Shown here: in pieces, positions 35,550 through 47,659 of the stretch
Layout: each line of letters starts with the position of its first letter
Position numbering within the stretch: the first letter of the stretch is position 1
DNA from: Coffea arabica
Lineage: Eukaryota > Streptophyta > Magnoliopsida > Gentianales > Rubiaceae
Assembly: GCF_036785885.1 (NCBI RefSeq)
Contig: NC_092312.1
Span: 23,330,001-23,394,000, forward strand
Length of the DNA: 64,000 nucleotides
Direction of reading: 5' to 3'
The notes under the pieces: generated by a model
The model's input: the letters and a program-made list of their open reading frames with translations, nothing else
Database searches by the model: none
What the model was told of the DNA's origin: nothing
Position numbers and translations under genes: made by a program

Positions 35550-36257
35550 TAGGGGTGGCAATTTTCGACACGACCTGAAAACACGACACGAACGTAATAC
35601 AAAATTAATGGGTTTGGGTTGAGGTTTCGGGAATTCGGGTCAGAATCGGGTTGGACCCGATGAACCCGAAAAGAAAACATGTCAATTTCGGGTTAGCCCG
35701 TGGTGACCTGATATGACTCGATATGACCCGTTTACGAATTAAAAATAATTTAATAAACATAAAAATAATTTTATCTAACTAAACTAAGTTATTCCTTTTT
35801 TCAAAGGCATTAATTACTTAATCCTAAATGAATTTATTTAATTTGTGTGAAGTTGAAATTATTATATTTGGACAAATAATATATTATATTATTTTTTACT
35901 TTTATACTGTTTTAATTTATTTTATATTTTGTTTGGGATAAAACACTTTTACGGTGTTTAATTTATTTTAGATTTGGTTTGGAATTATTTATTTAAAATT
36001 TTATTACTTGATTATGTAATTAGTTTTGTGAGAAATTGATTTTATTAGAAATTACAGTGATAAATTAATAAATTAAAATTAAGTTTCGGGTCATTTCGGG
36101 TCGACCCGCCAACCCGACAACCTGAAATTTTCGTGTTCGGGTCAGCATACCTGACCCCGTCACAGGTTGGCGGGTCGAGTTCGGGTCAACAGATTTTCTG
36201 ACGGGTTGACCCGAACCCGACCTGCCAACGTGATTTGGACCCGAATTGCCACCCCTA
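35550..36257. mobile_element. hAT-type nonautonomous element, 708 bp
   Basis: The termini are taggggtggcaatt and its inverted complement, with 8-bp duplications tattgaag at 35,542-35,549 and 36,258-36,265. Subterminal regions carry many copies of gggtt/cccga motifs, and the core is AT-rich. It is directly followed by a second hAT-type element. Confidence 0.88.
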
Positions 36258-36266
36258 TATTGAAGG

Positions 36267-36757
36267 TAGGGATGTAATCAACCCGAGCGGCTCGCGAGCT
36301 CGGTCAAAAGCTTGACTCGAACTCAGTCAACTCGAGTTCGAGCAGCTCGATAAGCTAAACGAGTTGAGTTTGAACATCCAAAAGCGATGCTCGAAAACTC
36401 GTCGAGCCTTATCGAGCATTTTAATTTTAATTATTTAATATATATTATTATAAAATTACTCTTATACCCAAAAGAGTTGTTGAATTTACAAAATATTTTG
36501 AATCGTATAAAAATTTTTAAAGGGCAATAATGTATTTTAGCACAAAAATTATCAAGAAAATGAAGTTTAGTAACTCGAGCTCGATCGAGCTCGATAAGGC
36601 TCGATTGACTCGACCCATGTGAGCCGAGCTTGAGTATTGCGAGCAAGTTTCGAGCTCGAGCTCAAACTCGAACTCCAATAATACTACTCGCTCGAGCTCG
36701 AGCACCTTTCTTATATGTCGCGATACTCGAACTCGATTCGACTCGATTACAGCCCTA
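36267..36757. mobile_element. hAT-type nonautonomous element, 491 bp
   Basis: The termini tagggatgtaatc and gattacagcccta are inverted repeats with one mismatch. 8-bp duplications attgaagg lie at 36,259-36,266 and 36,758-36,765. The subterminal DNA is dense in ctcgag/tcgagc motifs. Its left duplication overlaps the right duplication of the preceding element. Confidence 0.88.
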
Positions 36758-36765
36758 ATTGAAGG

Positions 36766-39700
36766 GTTGACTTTTAGTGTGGACGGCTGCACCAAGTAAA
36801 TAAATGTTCTTTTATGCTAAAAGGATTCATATTATTTAAATACTAGCTCTTTTTTTTTTTAAAAAAAAAAAGGGGGACTATTTTCCATTTTTCCTCGATT
36901 CAAAAGGTATGTTGCATATTCCGTGAACCATATAATTCTTTGTCAATGTGTGGGGATTGATTGAACAAATTGTGTTTATATCCTTTATCACCACGTAATC
37001 TTAAATTATTCAACCCCCACAGGCCACAGCCCAAAAAAAAAAAAAAAAAGTTTAAGGGCGGCTCTATACTTGGAGTCACGTGACGGCTTAGCTCAAGGGC
37101 TCACAGAATTCGATGTCGCGCTTGCAACAAGGACAACCAAAATGCCAACTCACAATGTCAAGGACTTTGCAAGACATGTCCCTGGCCATTTGCCGATGAT
37201 CGGGGCAAAAGATTGTCTGCACGCAGCAAGACAATGGGCGAGCCAACGAAACCACAACACAACACAACAAGGACCACAGCGAGAATTTGTTGTTGTATAA
37301 TTTGTTCTGTAGGAGGGAAAGAGTCCTTTGTCATCTTTGATTGTTTATTTTCATTTCCGGCCTCCTCCAATGATTTTTCAACTTTAGAACAGCGAAAGAA
37401 AATGATGTACGTTTTATCAGCTGTTGGTGGTCACAGAAGTCATGACCACCAGAGGTGCATCACCCATCCGAAGGAGCCAAGAATGTAAGAGAGTTTGCAT
37501 CCCATCACGACATAATTTTGCACCAGTGATTGTTTCATCATTCAAAGCACTGAGAGACTGCATAATTTCTACAAGCAATAAAAACCCCTCCCTACTGTTT
37601 TCAACTTTCAGTTCATCTGGATTAGCTATTTTTAAAAAAATTTACTGTAGCATAATTTTTAGAGTATATTTTGAAATATTTTTATAAAATATTTAAAAAT
37701 GGTAGAGTTTTTAAAATATTTGTTAAACATTAAAAAATTATAAACTGCTTTAAGATTACTTTTTAAAAATTTTTATAATATTTAAAAAACTAATTTTTGA
37801 AAAATTGATGGATCCAAATGGAGAATTTTTCTACTATTTGGGGTGCCGTTTTTTCGCTATAGCACGTGACATCAGGTGCTTTTCAGTTTCTTGATTGCTG
37901 TATTACAACCTTCAGTTACAATTGATTGAATCAATTACAAGAAGACTGCCAGACTTTAACCGCTTTCATTTGGCTAGTGTCCCACTCCCGCTGCAATGGA
38001 TGGAACACTAATGCGTCGTCAATTGTCAAAAGTCCACAAATTGGAAAAGTCAGCTTCAGGCGATTGGCAGAAATGTCGCCGGCCAATCTGCCCATGTGCA
38101 CCCCCAGGGCAATCATTGGAAAACTATTACTCGTATTAGAGAAAAAAAAGGAAAGAAAAAAAAAAAAAAAACTGCTGGCCAAACGTTTGCCCAAAATAAT
38201 GCACAAAATTGAAAAATTTATTTGTGAAAGCTCTTGTCATCGTCGTCGTTCGTTCAACCGGTTTCTTACGAGTTACTCGTTGAATGCTCAGATAAAGCTG
38301 TGGGCTAGGATTCTAAGAGAAATTTACGGTCGTTCGTTTCAGGTCATTTTAATAAACATTGAAATTCTACTTCCCGCTGGTTAAAATGCAAACACAATTC
38401 AGTTGGTTGATACAGCCACAAACTAGGACGAAAACAAAAGGCCGTTGGATTATCATATCAAGAAAGAGTAGCACCTAGTTCAGCAATGGCAGATGGCGAG
38501 TATAGAGAGACCAAGGAGGCCAATCATAAGCCATCCATCACTTTTTAACTCTACATAATCGTTCGTTTGATCATTTCTCAATATACATGTTTTAGCTCTT
38601 CATGCCTGATAACTAGTAAGAACAGCCAATTCGACCGATAAAAATACCAAAGATATAGATTAGATGATCAAACAAAAAAGGAAAATCAAAATTCACAAAA
38701 GGACGAACATTTGCTGTGGTGGTGTAACAATAAAATGCTTCATATCACCAACAAAAGAGCATAAAAATTGCCCTCATTAGAACTTCTAACCACATCAGCA
38801 AGATTCCGCCATCGTGGCAGAAAATTTTAACCAGATAAAAGAGACCTAACCATACAGACCCAATCACCTAAGAGCCTCGATATATTAACTAACCATCACC
38901 AGGTTATGCACCTCAGTTCTGTTAAAAGGAAAGCCCTGGTAAGGACAGTAGAGAATATAAATGAAACGGCAACACGCAGAGAAGTGAAAATGAGATTCTA
39001 TGATAGCCGAAATATATTATTGGGTTACATCATAAAGATAGTACCAAAACTACATCTAACATCCCTAGAGTGGAAAACAGAAATTAAGTAATTTTAAGAT
39101 AAAATATTGCTTGACTATATCAAAATAAGGGTTGCCTGGATTCTTCAGGCTTCAATATTAATTCGCAAGCCAAGTGCACTCGCTGGTTATTATCGACAAT
39201 CCTCGTCGAGTGTCTTGAGTACGAACCATTTAACATCTGATGTGAAAAACTGAAATATTGAAAGACATTGAGGAGCATTTTGCATTTTCTACACACATTG
39301 CTAAGTTAGTATTTCTAAAGGGGAGAAAATGATCTGTCAGACGAGGAAAGCTTCAAGGGATGACCACAACAGGGCGCCCAACTTGATTACTGACGCCAAA
39401 AGGGAATGCAAAAAATTCCTCGATAACTGCATTACTATCACCCATTAACTTTCAAACAATTTACATTGCTCTACATAACTTACAATAACCCCATCGCTTT
39501 GCTGTATGTGAAGTTGAATACTAATGTTCCATGGCCTCGTGTACTTTTGCAAGGGGAACTATAACCATCCTTGTGATTCATCAAAAAAAAATCAAATAAA
39601 TTCCAACCCAACCCCCTCTCAGCAACCATCAGTAAAACCACTATCAAAGGAAAACAGAACACTAAATGACAGCTTAAAATTGGACATGTAACTCTAGCAA

Positions 39701-40854
39701 TGATCGTAGTCCTGTGGAGATAAAACCATGCTAGCAAACAAGAGGCACCCAAGATAAGTTATAGACCAAGTTCCCAGCTTGCACTCTTCCAAAAGGTTGC
39801 CTTCACTAAAAAATATGTCTAAGAAAGCTAAAATCAATCAACTTTTGAAATAACAAAATCCTTTGAGAAGAACCCTCTGTATCAAGTTCACCTGAATTCG
39901 TCCTTTAAGAAAATGTCCATCTTGCAGAAACCTAAGATGGGCACACAAAGCCTAATATTTTATTAATAAACTGGAAACTGTTTCCTAGCATGTGCTAATT
40001 TCACGCTGAAGTTCATACTCGCATGCCATCTTAAACTCCCATGCTCAAGAAGACAAGTACAAATATACACAAGTTACTAAAAGATCCATCCGTGTTGCTT
40101 AATTAGCACACAACGATACTGAAAATTTTAAGTACTCAAATCTCTGCAATGATTATCATATTGCTTTGAGGGCAGAACCTGGGAAACAATTTATCAATTT
40201 CAATCTGGATGGTGCTTTGAGATACTTTAATCTGCAAATACTGCATTGGAAAATAAGTACCGTCTGTAACCACATGTGAAGCAACCCCACCTTTCGAACT
40301 AAACCAGCTGTCAATGGAAACAAATACTAATAGAGAGGGCCTACTCATTCTGTAAATTTGGTCATATCTTACAGGGGGATTTCCTTTATGAAATATACTT
40401 TGAAAACACTAATTTTTGTCTCTTCTTCTCAATGTCTTGCAAATTTCCATACAGCAGAAATGAACGAGACGATGGAATATCCAAACTGCCTAACTATAGT
40501 TGGAGCAATACAGTCCCATTCAGATTAACTTGTACAATTCTCTTCTCCTCCAGCCACGAAAAGGCTTCACATCTCAAACCGATGGGATCAAAATGAGTTT
40601 CAGAGTTCCACAAAATCCTAGCCTCTTTGTCAAATCAGATCTGTACATACAAGTTGACGAGTAACCAAGATGCTCCTTCATAGATAGCTCTTATGCACCA
40701 TAAACATAACTTAAAACTCATCACTTCCCTTTACCACAACTAAAATGAATGGGAATCCAGGGGCAGACAGCTTAATCCTATCTAGCTTAGTCGACACTTA
40801 TAAATATCTTATAAATATAAAGCCATGACTCGTGAAGCAACAAAATCACATACC
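36766..40854. other. Intergenic region without a recognised gene
   Basis: Contains A-runs near 36,860 and 37,032. A MITE-like segment at about 37,608-37,821 starts ctggattagctatttttaaa and ends with an inverted tgatggatccaaat; relatives lie near 59,930 and 62,490. An A-run follows at 38,155. Open frames of 60-150 codons (for example 37,926-38,384) lack recognisable domains and span low-complexity A runs, so I do not call them. The part from about 38,900 to 40,854 may include the 3' untranslated region of the RNA-binding protein gene. Confidence 0.5.
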
Positions 40855-43800
40855 TCAATAGTAAGATCCAGAACCACCACTTCCCATATAACTACTACCA
40901 CCCATGCCACGACCAGAATAGAGTGAAGAATATGAGCTTCCACCAACCTGCAGTTCACAGAAATGGGGCCAAAAAAAAAAAAAATTGACAAAGAGGGTAA
41001 GCATGCCTGACCGCTCCAAATAAGCATCATAGAAAAAGGAAGTCACTGTAAAAGAGAAGCCAAAAAACTTACGTCACTACCACGAGGCATGTAATCACCA
41101 CTAAAGCCTGATGAGTACATCCCACTAACATCACTACTGCTATAGGAGCCTGCAAACCGTGACACCAAATGCCAAGACATCATAAAAAAGTTTCATCCTG
41201 TACAGTTATGAATTCATAGAGCAAATGGATTCAGAATCAATCATGTGTGTCATATGAATGCAGACTAAAAAACTGAAGGCCAATTTTGCAATATATCAAT
41301 GTATAGCAAAACTAGGTCAAACCTCCACCATATCCCATGGCCTGGCGGCCACCATAAAGCCCATGGGAATCTTGGCTGGACATGGAACTTCGGCTACCAC
41401 CATATCCTACACTGGACCTCCCAAGTCTGAAATCAAGTAATAGATGTTGAAATTAAATCAATAACTTCCCAAATCTCACTGGCAAGTTACTCCATGGAAA
41501 AAAAAAAAAAGGCAAATTACTCCAGTTGGATAAAGGAAAGCAAATTACTTGATGTTTAAGAAAATATTACCTATCACCATAAGCATCCCCATATTGAGAA
41601 GCACTGCCACTGCCACTAAGATCATAATCCAAACGAGCACGAGATTGGCGTACCCCTGCCTCCACATAGCGTTGAGGTACATCATCCTTGCATGTATAAC
41701 AAAGTCAACTTAGATCTTGCAGCCTTACCCAAGTCATGAACAGGGAAAAAACAAGCACCAGATCAAATATCAAACAGCCCAAAAAAATTAACTACCAAGG
41801 CACTGTATGGACGCTTTGACCCAGGCATTGAATCGTATTCCCGGCCACGGCTTTCACGGTAGGCTGGAGGTGGCCTATCATATCTTTGCCCATAACCATC
41901 ATCAACATAATCCCTTCTTGGCACTGGACGAGAAGGAACTCTAGACAGATCAGGGTAGCCAGATCCACGAGATGAATAGTCTTCCCTATATGATGCACGC
42001 CTGTCAGCAGGAACTCTAGAACTATACTCTGCAGCTGCTCTACTCCTTGGTGGAAGCTCTTCACGGCGACCATAATCCCTTTTCAAGCTACTCTTAGGAT
42101 ATGGTTCAACTGGGGCAGGTGCAAATGTCAATAATGATAATATACCAACACAGCAACTTTGAATATAATATAGAAGCGTGCATATCTGCATACCAGGTGG
42201 TCTCCTCTCATAGGACCTTGGAGGGGGAGCCACAGCTCTGGCCCTAGGTGGTGGAATGTCCATAACTGGGCGTCTATCTCTGAAACCAGCAGGCCTTCTA
42301 AATCCACGATCCACAACAGGTGGCATACGTGGTGGAACACCTCTTGTTCCACGAACAGGGATAGCATGTGGAACTGGACGGCTCCATGGACCCCTTACAG
42401 CCCGAACAGGCCCACGGCCAGGTCGATAGTCCCCACGAGCAATATGTTTTCCTTTGCCCCTCTGAAGTGGCCTAGACAATCTGGCCCTAACTTTTGCCTG
42501 AAAGAGCATAATTTGGTAAAGCAGCTTGAAAACAACAAAAAGAACCCAAAGAAATGAAGAACCCACCTTACTATCTCCTTCACCCAGCTCTTCGTTATTG
42601 ATGCTTTTGGCACATGTAACTGCAGCATCATGGGTGGTAAACGTGACAAATCCAAAATCCTTTCTTTTGGCCGATGGCATGTTGCGTGCAAGCTCAACCT
42701 TTTCAATATCACCATAAGTCTTCAGAAGTTTACGTACTTGATCCTCATCCCAAGAAGAGGGAATCCCATCCACAAAAACTGTTTTCACCTGAATGCAGAA
42801 ACATAAAAAATAATCACAAACCATCCAGCTTTGACTTTAGTATTTGAAGCCTCAAGGGAAGCTAAACTACTCCCAAACTAAGCAGATAAAACCCAAATCT
42901 GCAGATTAAACTCCACCAAATCAAAATGCATCACTACCCTTCCTAGCAAATATTTGGGCAAAAAAATGTCAACACAGAAAAAAAAAAAATCAACACCACA
43001 AAATAAATTATCCCGTCAAATCCAATATCTAAAGCTCTCCAAATGTCATTGTCACGCATAATGATCACCAGAAGAACAGAAAAAGAAACAAGGATCAAAG
43101 GAAACCACCCTAGGACAAGATCCTTCCAGTTGGTGTAGAAATGTTGGTCTGAGTCTGTTACCTGAGCCATGATCTCATCACCAGGGTCAATGAAGGAATC
43201 TGCAAAAGAAACCTTAGCAGGCCTATCAACTCCAAACACAACATCTCTCTTCTGTAAACGTTTAAAAGCATCCATGGCATCAGAACGAGAAGAAAACTCT
43301 AGAAAAGCAAAGCCTCGATTCAGTCCATCATTGTTACTGTCCTCAACCAATGTAAGATCCTCAATGTTTTCAATGCCATACTGCTTTAACTTCTCTTTCA
43401 ACTGGAAGCACATTAAAATCAGTAAGACAACATATGAACAAATCTTATCTTAATAATTAAAAGCACGAAGATTGACACTTCATTGTGGAACATTTATTTG
43501 TCCTGAACTACTTACAGCCTCCTTTGTCCACGTTTTGCAAATATTACCCAGGAATAGAGTATCACTGTCTTGACTTGGAGTAACACCACATTGCTTTCCA
43601 TGCACCTGGAATTTGGGGTTGCCAAAAAATGTAATTCAACATATGAACTAAATTGAGTTTTCTTCAGAACTAAGAATCAGAAAAATACCACTGGATTTTT
43701 GAGCTCTGAACAAGCTCGTTTAGCTTGTCCTACAGTTGCAAAACGGAGGAAGGCAAATCCCTTGTTCTTCTTAGTCTGAGGATTCATCATCAGCCTAACT

Positions 43801-45777
43801 TCAGTAACCTCACCAACTTCACTGAAGACTTTCCTAAGATCATCCTCAGTAGCATCCTTGTCTAAACCCCCAACAAAAATCTCAAACTCCTTTCTCTTGC
43901 GTCTTTCTTTGACAAGCTCATGGTGGTCCTCTTCTTCTTCATTGTCAACCATCTCAGCACGCTCCTCAACATCATGCTCATCATCTTCCTCACCCTCAAG
44001 CTCCTCTTGAACATCTTCAATTTCCTCCTCAACTATGTCAGCCTCTTCCTCAACAGGGTCTTCTTCTATTTCATCCAATTCTTCTCGAGCATCCTCCTGC
44101 TCAATTTCCTTCTCATCATAGTCAACACTGCCATACTCTTCTGGCTCATACTCAGGATCATTATCCTCCAAATCTAACCTCTCACCCCTTTCAAACTCAT
44201 CACCAGACTCTTTCACATCGTCATCTTCTGTTAGAAAGGAGATGAAGTTATCCAGGCCAGTCAGCAGAATGAAACCACAATAAATTCTACCTCCCATTCA
44301 TAACCAACTTAAAAATGAGATTTGTTGATCACATCATATCAAATCCAGAAAGAAACAATATCATGCTTGATGAAAAGTGTATCTCCCCTATAATAGACTT
44401 TTCACTGGTATACAACAAAATCTGGTTTATTGAACATCCCGGAGAGCAGTAATATTTACAAGATAGCAAGTAGCTAGGCGCACAGATGTCCAAAACTAGA
44501 ATTTACACTCTTTTCCTTCTTGTCAGGAGACACAAGTAGAACCTTTTGTAGTTTCCATTTTGGCTACAACTGGTTCCTTATCAGGAAATAGAAAAAAAAT
44601 GGAGGATTCTGGTCTTCTTTCCGCCAATAGAGCATATCCTTAGGGTAAGTCATCAGGAGCTTTAAACCAAACATATAGAAGATAGAAGTACAGCGAAAAG
44701 AAGTTACCACAAATAGAATTGACATGAAAATTGGAATTGAATTATTTCACAAAGCAATAATGATAATGCAATGAAGCTAGAATCAGTTGCTATTGGTAGA
44801 AACATGTATATACACCATCTAGAAATATTTCATGACGTCATCCAGCCATCAAAAGTTAAAACAGAGAACTTTTCCTCGTCCTGATATAAACTAGAGCAGC
44901 GCAACTCTCACCCAATACTTCACTTGCGCATACCGCCTCACTCATTTATATCCGAACCAATAAAAACAAAAAAGCATTGAAACATCTCTAAAAATACCTA
45001 AAAGCTATTAAAAGATACACTTCCACTTGTCAAAAGAGATCCAAATCAGCAGACCCATAAAAAATAGTCAGAATTCATGCTTTTAATTGCCTCAATAACT
45101 TATTATCCAACATAACTGAATTTTAACAGTCAGAATTGAAACTAACAATTTTTCCATTCCGCAACTGACAAAAAGCAACATTCTCTTGGAGAAGATACCC
45201 AAAATACAACCTATTCACGTTCTTGCCTACCCCAAAAATAAAACAAAACATAAACAGAAAATATAAAATTAGCTTCAGGAAGAAAAAACCTAATGATATT
45301 CAATGAGCTTCAGTACAGAAAGCTCGGACTTATATAATTAGCCGCAAAAAGCAATTTTGTAGATATTCCGGCTTTTCAAAATTTTATCATACGAGTTATC
45401 AGAATAATTCAGGTAAAGTTACTGAGAGTTCAAATCATAGGAAAAAATAGCAGAAATTGAGAGTTAAATTACTCACTTCTCCGAGAAGCAACTCCGTTGT
45501 CCACTGATTTAACCTCAGGCTCCTTCTCCAACTTCGCCTCTTTCTTCGACTCCGCCGCCGTGAAAGGTGGCGGCGGTGACCTTTTATATTCGACAGGCTC
45601 TTCTGGTTGGACTTCCACGGCACGTACCTCCTCTACTTTGATAGGTTCATCAACTTCGGCCGGAGCCGGCGCGGGCTCTTGCGCTTTGGCTTGGGCCCTC
45701 CCGGCCCCTCTCCCGCCTCTTCCGCCCCTCTTTGACCCCGGCCCCGGGGGCAATTTCTTCGCCGCTCTTGGAGGCAT
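40855..45777 (-). CDS. Three-RRM RNA-binding protein, hnRNP Q/R (LIF2-like)
   Basis: Eleven coding exons: 45777-45477, 44227-43689, 43605-43516, 43401-43162, 42788-42567, 42497-42194, 42109-41796, 41686-41571, 41426-41323, 41149-41073 and 40947-40855. All introns are GT-AG and phases agree, giving 2,400 nt or 799 residues. The N-terminus is Pro/Gly/Arg-rich, then a long Glu/Asp-rich stretch covers about 101-210. RRM1 (about 215-290) has IFVGGL and GFAFLRF; RRM2 (about 298-380) has LFLGNI and GFAFLEF; RRM3 (about 393-465) has VFVDGI and FGFVTF. The C-terminus is rich in Arg/Gly/Tyr/Pro and ends GSGGSGSYY. This matches plant hnRNP Q/R proteins of the LIF2 group, which bind RNA and, for LIF2, associate with Polycomb chromatin. 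The length is closer to the long LIF2-like paralog than to LIF2 itself. The nuclear role is inferred from the family. Confidence 0.93.
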
Positions 45778-46649
45778 AATTTGTGTATGATAAAAAAATC
45801 AACAAAAAAATAGAATTCCAAGCTTAAATTAAACAGAAAAAAATTGAAAAACAGATTCAATCTTTGATGAAATTAAACGAAATTTGAAACTGCTGATTTA
45901 ATCATACGTTTATTTAGTTGGGTATATAGAGGGAGATTACGAGGAAAAAAGATCGAAACTTGAAAGCCCTAAAAAATGGATAGCATTTCAGGTTGTTTGG
46001 AAACCCTAGTGGACTTTGGTTATAAATGGGTCGGAAGAGATTGGGTGTATTTATTCTCAGTTTAATAGTTTGTGCGAGCGTTTGATTAGGTGACGCGTTG
46101 CACTGTTCAATAACGTGGGGCTTTGTAATTGGTGCACTCGAACAACCGCTATTAACGTAGGCTGTCCGAAGTCTGATTGCCGTAGGAATCATCTACCATT
46201 AAGGTTAAGATGCCATCTAGTCAATATTCCCTTTTTTATTTTTCCTATTTTGAAGATTTTTTTTTTTTTTTTTTTTTTTGGGGGGAAGAAAGGCAAGTTT
46301 GCATTCAAAGAGAAGGTTCCTGTATTGAAAGAGAAGGTACAGGCGTATAGCTTCCCATATGAAGTGTTTCCCACTCTTATCATCCTCTACGAAAATGTTG
46401 TATGGGAAATTACTATCCAAAAAAGAGTGCCAACATGCTGTAAATGTATTTGTAGAAAAACACAGCAACTTTGTTACATTCATGGAATGCAAATCTAACA
46501 GCGTTGAGTGTGTTTAAATAGGAGATTATTTGAAATAATTACTATATCACATCGTCATATAATGCACATCAAACAAAAAAATTATTGGGAATATAAAAGG
46601 TTGATTAAAAATTGTAATTGTATTAGCAAGTAAAATATGTTTGAGAAAA
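45778..46649 (-). promoter_or_regulatory. 5' flank of the LIF2-like gene
   Basis: AT-rich presumed leader to about 45,920, then mixed sequence. A T-run of about 21 followed by six G lies at 46,259-46,285. The segment at 46,505-46,600 contains tttgaaataattactatat, as in common plant MITE ends. No specific control site is certain. Confidence 0.35.
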
Positions 46650-47650
46650 GGGATAATTTCACAAACCTCCGCTGAGGTTTTTTTACAATTACAGAGAGCT
46701 TTCCTCAAGTTTTAAAAATTACATATATCTCCCCTATTTTTACTGTTTAGTAACAATATAGATCCAACAATATAGATTTTCTCACAAAATTCCTAAATTG
46801 CCCTTTAAACTAAGCAAAATATAGTATACTCAATTATTTTCTTCCACACTTTTCACAAATCAATAAATCTAATCCCTGACAACTATCCAAGCATAAATTT
46901 TAAAACCAAATAGCCATCCAAAGGATGCCAAATTACATGTATAGTATCAATACTTTCCACGTAAAAATAAAAAAAAAATGCACACACACACACACACATA
47001 CACAAACCCCATTGACAACCAATTTTATACCCCAAAATTAAATATCAATGCTCAAATACCTTTCAATATAAATTAACCTGACTTTGAATCGCTATTACAA
47101 CTCTTCTATGATCTTAAAAATATTAATATTTCAAAAATAGAGAATAAATTCCACCTCTACAATAAAATCATAATAAAAAATTTCTAATCCAATGAAAGAA
47201 ATTCTTATGTAATTATTGACATTTTATAAAAAATTTTCTTGATAACAAATAAAATATGACAAATTCAACATCTTTAGTTGTTCTTCTTATTTCAATCATC
47301 AATTTCATTATTTATCTTTCTACCACTGCAAGTCTCTTCATTCTCTTCTAATTTCATACATAATCTGCCACCTCTGTTGATTTTATAATTTTAATTTGCT
47401 AATATCCACAAAATTGAAGATAATAAAAAGAGGGTATATTAACTAAAAAAGAGAGGAATGAAAATAGACAATAGACAGAAATTTTTTTTTGGGTTTTGTA
47501 AATTTATTGCATTAAATTTAAAATTGTCTACCAAATGAAGGGTATTATAGGTATTTTACTATACCAAGAGAGGTAAGTGTAATTTTTTAAATCTAAGGGG
47601 AGCCGAGTGAAATTGTCAGAAACCTCAAGGGAGGTTTCTGAAATTATCCC
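46650..47650. mobile_element. Mutator-like nonautonomous TIR element, 1,001 bp
   Basis: The ends are inverted copies of gggataatttca-aacctcc with small mismatches. They are flanked by perfect 9-bp duplications ttgagaaaa at 46,641-46,649 and 47,651-47,659. The AT-rich interior includes a (CA)n run near 46,981 and no transposase frame. Confidence 0.85.
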
Positions 47651-47659
47651 TTGAGAAAA

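Noticed and set aside
37926-38384. 152-codon plus-strand frame
   Set aside because: It contains a Lys run from a poly-A tract and no recognisable domain; no supporting splice or start context.
43920-44177. Hydrophobic 85-codon plus-strand frame
   Set aside because: Antisense shadow of the Glu/Asp-rich exon of the RNA-binding protein; complementary codons give Leu/Ile/Phe.
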